Of a DNA stretch of 64,000 nucleotides, positions 62,801 to 64,000 are shown one piece after another (position 1 is the first letter of the stretch; each line of letters begins with the position of its first letter). The notes beneath the pieces are model-generated. The model searched no databases. It was not told the origin of the DNA and saw only the letters and a program-made list of their open reading frames with translations. The stretch is taken from the NCBI RefSeq assembly GCF_030867145.1, contig NC_134443.1, positions 2,666,001 to 2,730,000 of the forward strand, in the 5' to 3' direction. The position numbers and the translations under genes are program-made. Source of the stretch: Opisthocomus hoazin. Lineage: Eukaryota; Chordata; Aves; Opisthocomiformes; Opisthocomidae.

Positions 62801-64000
62801 CTGCGGCGGCTGCCGGAGCCGTGCGCCGGTGCCTGTCGGGCGCCTGCGTTGAAGTAGCAGCTCGGTGCGGCGGCACCGGGGGCGGACGGTGCGAATAATA
62901 AAATAACTCGTGGCTGCGTGACCTTTGGCTCAAGGGAAGAGTTAAAAAATGCCTTAAAACACCCGGTTCTGGGTGCTGTGGGGTCGGCGGTAGCGGCGCT
63001 GCTGGACGTGGGCTTCTGGGGCAAATTGTGACCGCAAGCGCAAACCGCCTGAAGCCGAGGAGTGTGTTTTTCCAGAGAATCCTGGATTTAGGCTTCGCTT
63101 TCACTGAATCTCAGAAAACGAGCGCAGGGATCCCGTTCCTTTGGGATTAGACCTGACCAAAACCCGTCTGTCAGCTCGGAAGAGCGTGCCGCTGCCTCCC
63201 GCCGGTGTGACCTCCCCGGGGCCTGGGGCTTTGGGCCGTGCCCGGGCCGTGCCTGGGAGCAGGGCAGCTGCCTGCTTTGGTACCCGAAGACAGAACGTTT
63301 GGACGCTTACCCTGCCTGGCGGTCAACGCTCCGGGCTGGGGTCGGGCGCTGGAAGCGGGATCTTCATCACCAAACTGGCATGAAGATAGTTACTTGCAGC
63401 GAGCAGAAACCCTGCTGCGTGCGGTGTCTCGCAGCGTTGCCGTTCCCGGTCCAAGTCTTTCCGGGCCCGATACTGCGGGCTCGGCCGGCCGGGATTCCCC
63501 CGGGAGCAGAGGGGCGCATCCCTCCTCCTCCCGAGGCGCGGAGAAGCAATCCACGGGCGCGGGGTCTCGGAGGACAGAGCTGAACCTCTTGCTGCTCTCT
63601 TGGTGAGCTCGTGTGTGGGGATCAGGCTTTCCACCCCGCTGCCGCCGAGCCCGGGCGCCTCTTGGTCGTGTCGCTACCATCAAGGAGACATGGAAGCGCG
63701 GTTCTTCAGGCTCCCAGCAAGGAGGGGGTACGTGTCCTCCCGAAACGCCTCACCTCGGAGACTAGATCTCGCTTTTTTCCCCAAAACTGTTCACCCTGGC
63801 GAGGTGCTTTGGGGTGTCGGGCAGCTCCGGCTCCCCGGTCACCTCCGGACCTCGCAAGCAGCTTTCTCGTCGACGTCCCGACAAAGCACACGTGCGAGAG
63901 CTCGCGTCCTCCCGTCGCGGAGCAGGGCAGACCCGGAGGGCGATGGGCGACCTGCACTCCTCCCGCCGCCCGGGTTTCTGCTGCTGGCGCGTTCTGGGTT
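56896..64000 (+). other. Probable GATAD2B intron 1; no exon recognised
   Basis: Seven kilobases without recognisable coding exons, RNA genes, minisatellite arrays or mobile elements. Base composition is more balanced than in the rest of the window, with CpG-rich patches at 57.0-57.5, 58.2-59.1 and 60.6-61.3 kb, and T- or A-rich runs near 58.2, 59.3, 59.6 and 60.5 kb. The open frames found on both strands have no domain I know. Confidence 0.6.

Noticed and set aside
56896-64000. Coding exons of GATAD2B or another gene inside the last 7 kb
   Set aside because: I looked for known GATAD2B segments (for example the N-terminal DALRLNLLKRSL and the GATA-type finger) and for other conserved domains and saw none. 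The serine-rich SESSSSSVGSEEG at about 61.75 kb has an acceptor and a donor-like GTACAG but no recognised family.
1-64000. Endogenous retrovirus, Polinton or other virus-derived element
   Set aside because: No paired terminal repeats and no gag-, pol-, env- or capsid-like segments were recognised; the only mobile elements seen are two CR1 fragments.
1-64000. tRNA, snoRNA or microRNA genes
   Set aside because: No tRNA box pattern or known snoRNA boxes stood out; the TARS2 intron hairpin is reported as a structure, not as a named RNA gene.

Overview
This is a slice of a vertebrate, almost certainly avian, nuclear genome. It holds ten compact, intron-containing protein genes or gene ends in the order RPRD2 > TARS2 > ECM1(tail) ... 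< RPS27 | RAB13 > JTB > < CREB3L4 | SLC39A1 > CRTC2 > DENND4B > (GATAD2B 5' end >). The avian call rests on CR1 LINE copies with the bird-type 3' end, very short GC-rich introns, and a gene set from human 1q21, which in chicken lies on microchromosome 25. The species cannot be told.

Layout. 0-7.9 kb: the 3' part of RPRD2, whose CTD-interaction domain lies before the window. 8.2-16.9 kb: mitochondrial threonyl-tRNA synthetase TARS2, cut off before its motif 3 and anticodon-binding exons. 17.68-17.88 kb: a 200-N assembly gap flanked by minisatellites. 18.5-18.9 kb: the last two exons of ECM1. 20.7-22.3 kb: RPS27 on the minus strand, head to head with RAB13 (22.6-24.7 kb). 25.5-26.5 kb: JTB, tail to tail with CREB3L4 (27.0-28.7 kb, minus). 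CREB3L4 is head to head with SLC39A1 (30.1-33.3 kb). 34.6-45.8 kb: CRTC2. 48.7-55.7 kb: DENND4B. 56-64 kb: a CpG-rich promoter, a probable 5' UTR exon and first-intron sequence, assigned to GATAD2B by gene order only.

From RPS27 onward the order and relative strands match human 1q21.3. RPRD2-TARS2-ECM1 is also a human neighbourhood, but one about 3.5 Mb away from RPS27, so 18.9-20.6 kb is a synteny junction. The genes share a neighbourhood, not a pathway. They cover transcription (RPRD2, CRTC2, CREB3L4, GATAD2B), translation (TARS2, RPS27), Rab traffic (RAB13, DENND4B), zinc import (SLC39A1), extracellular matrix (ECM1) and a small membrane protein (JTB). CRTC2 and CREB3L4 both touch cAMP/CRE-type transcription.

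Most striking points: (i) all four catalytic positions of the TARS2 editing domain are substituted; (ii) a 40-bp perfect hairpin with a TCCG loop fills a 124-nt TARS2 intron; (iii) CRTC2 contains an AT-AC (U12-type) intron; (iv) many introns carry their own private GC-rich minisatellite; (v) single-base indels at short homopolymer runs cluster between about 6 and 18.6 kb and look like assembly error. No virus-derived element was recognised.
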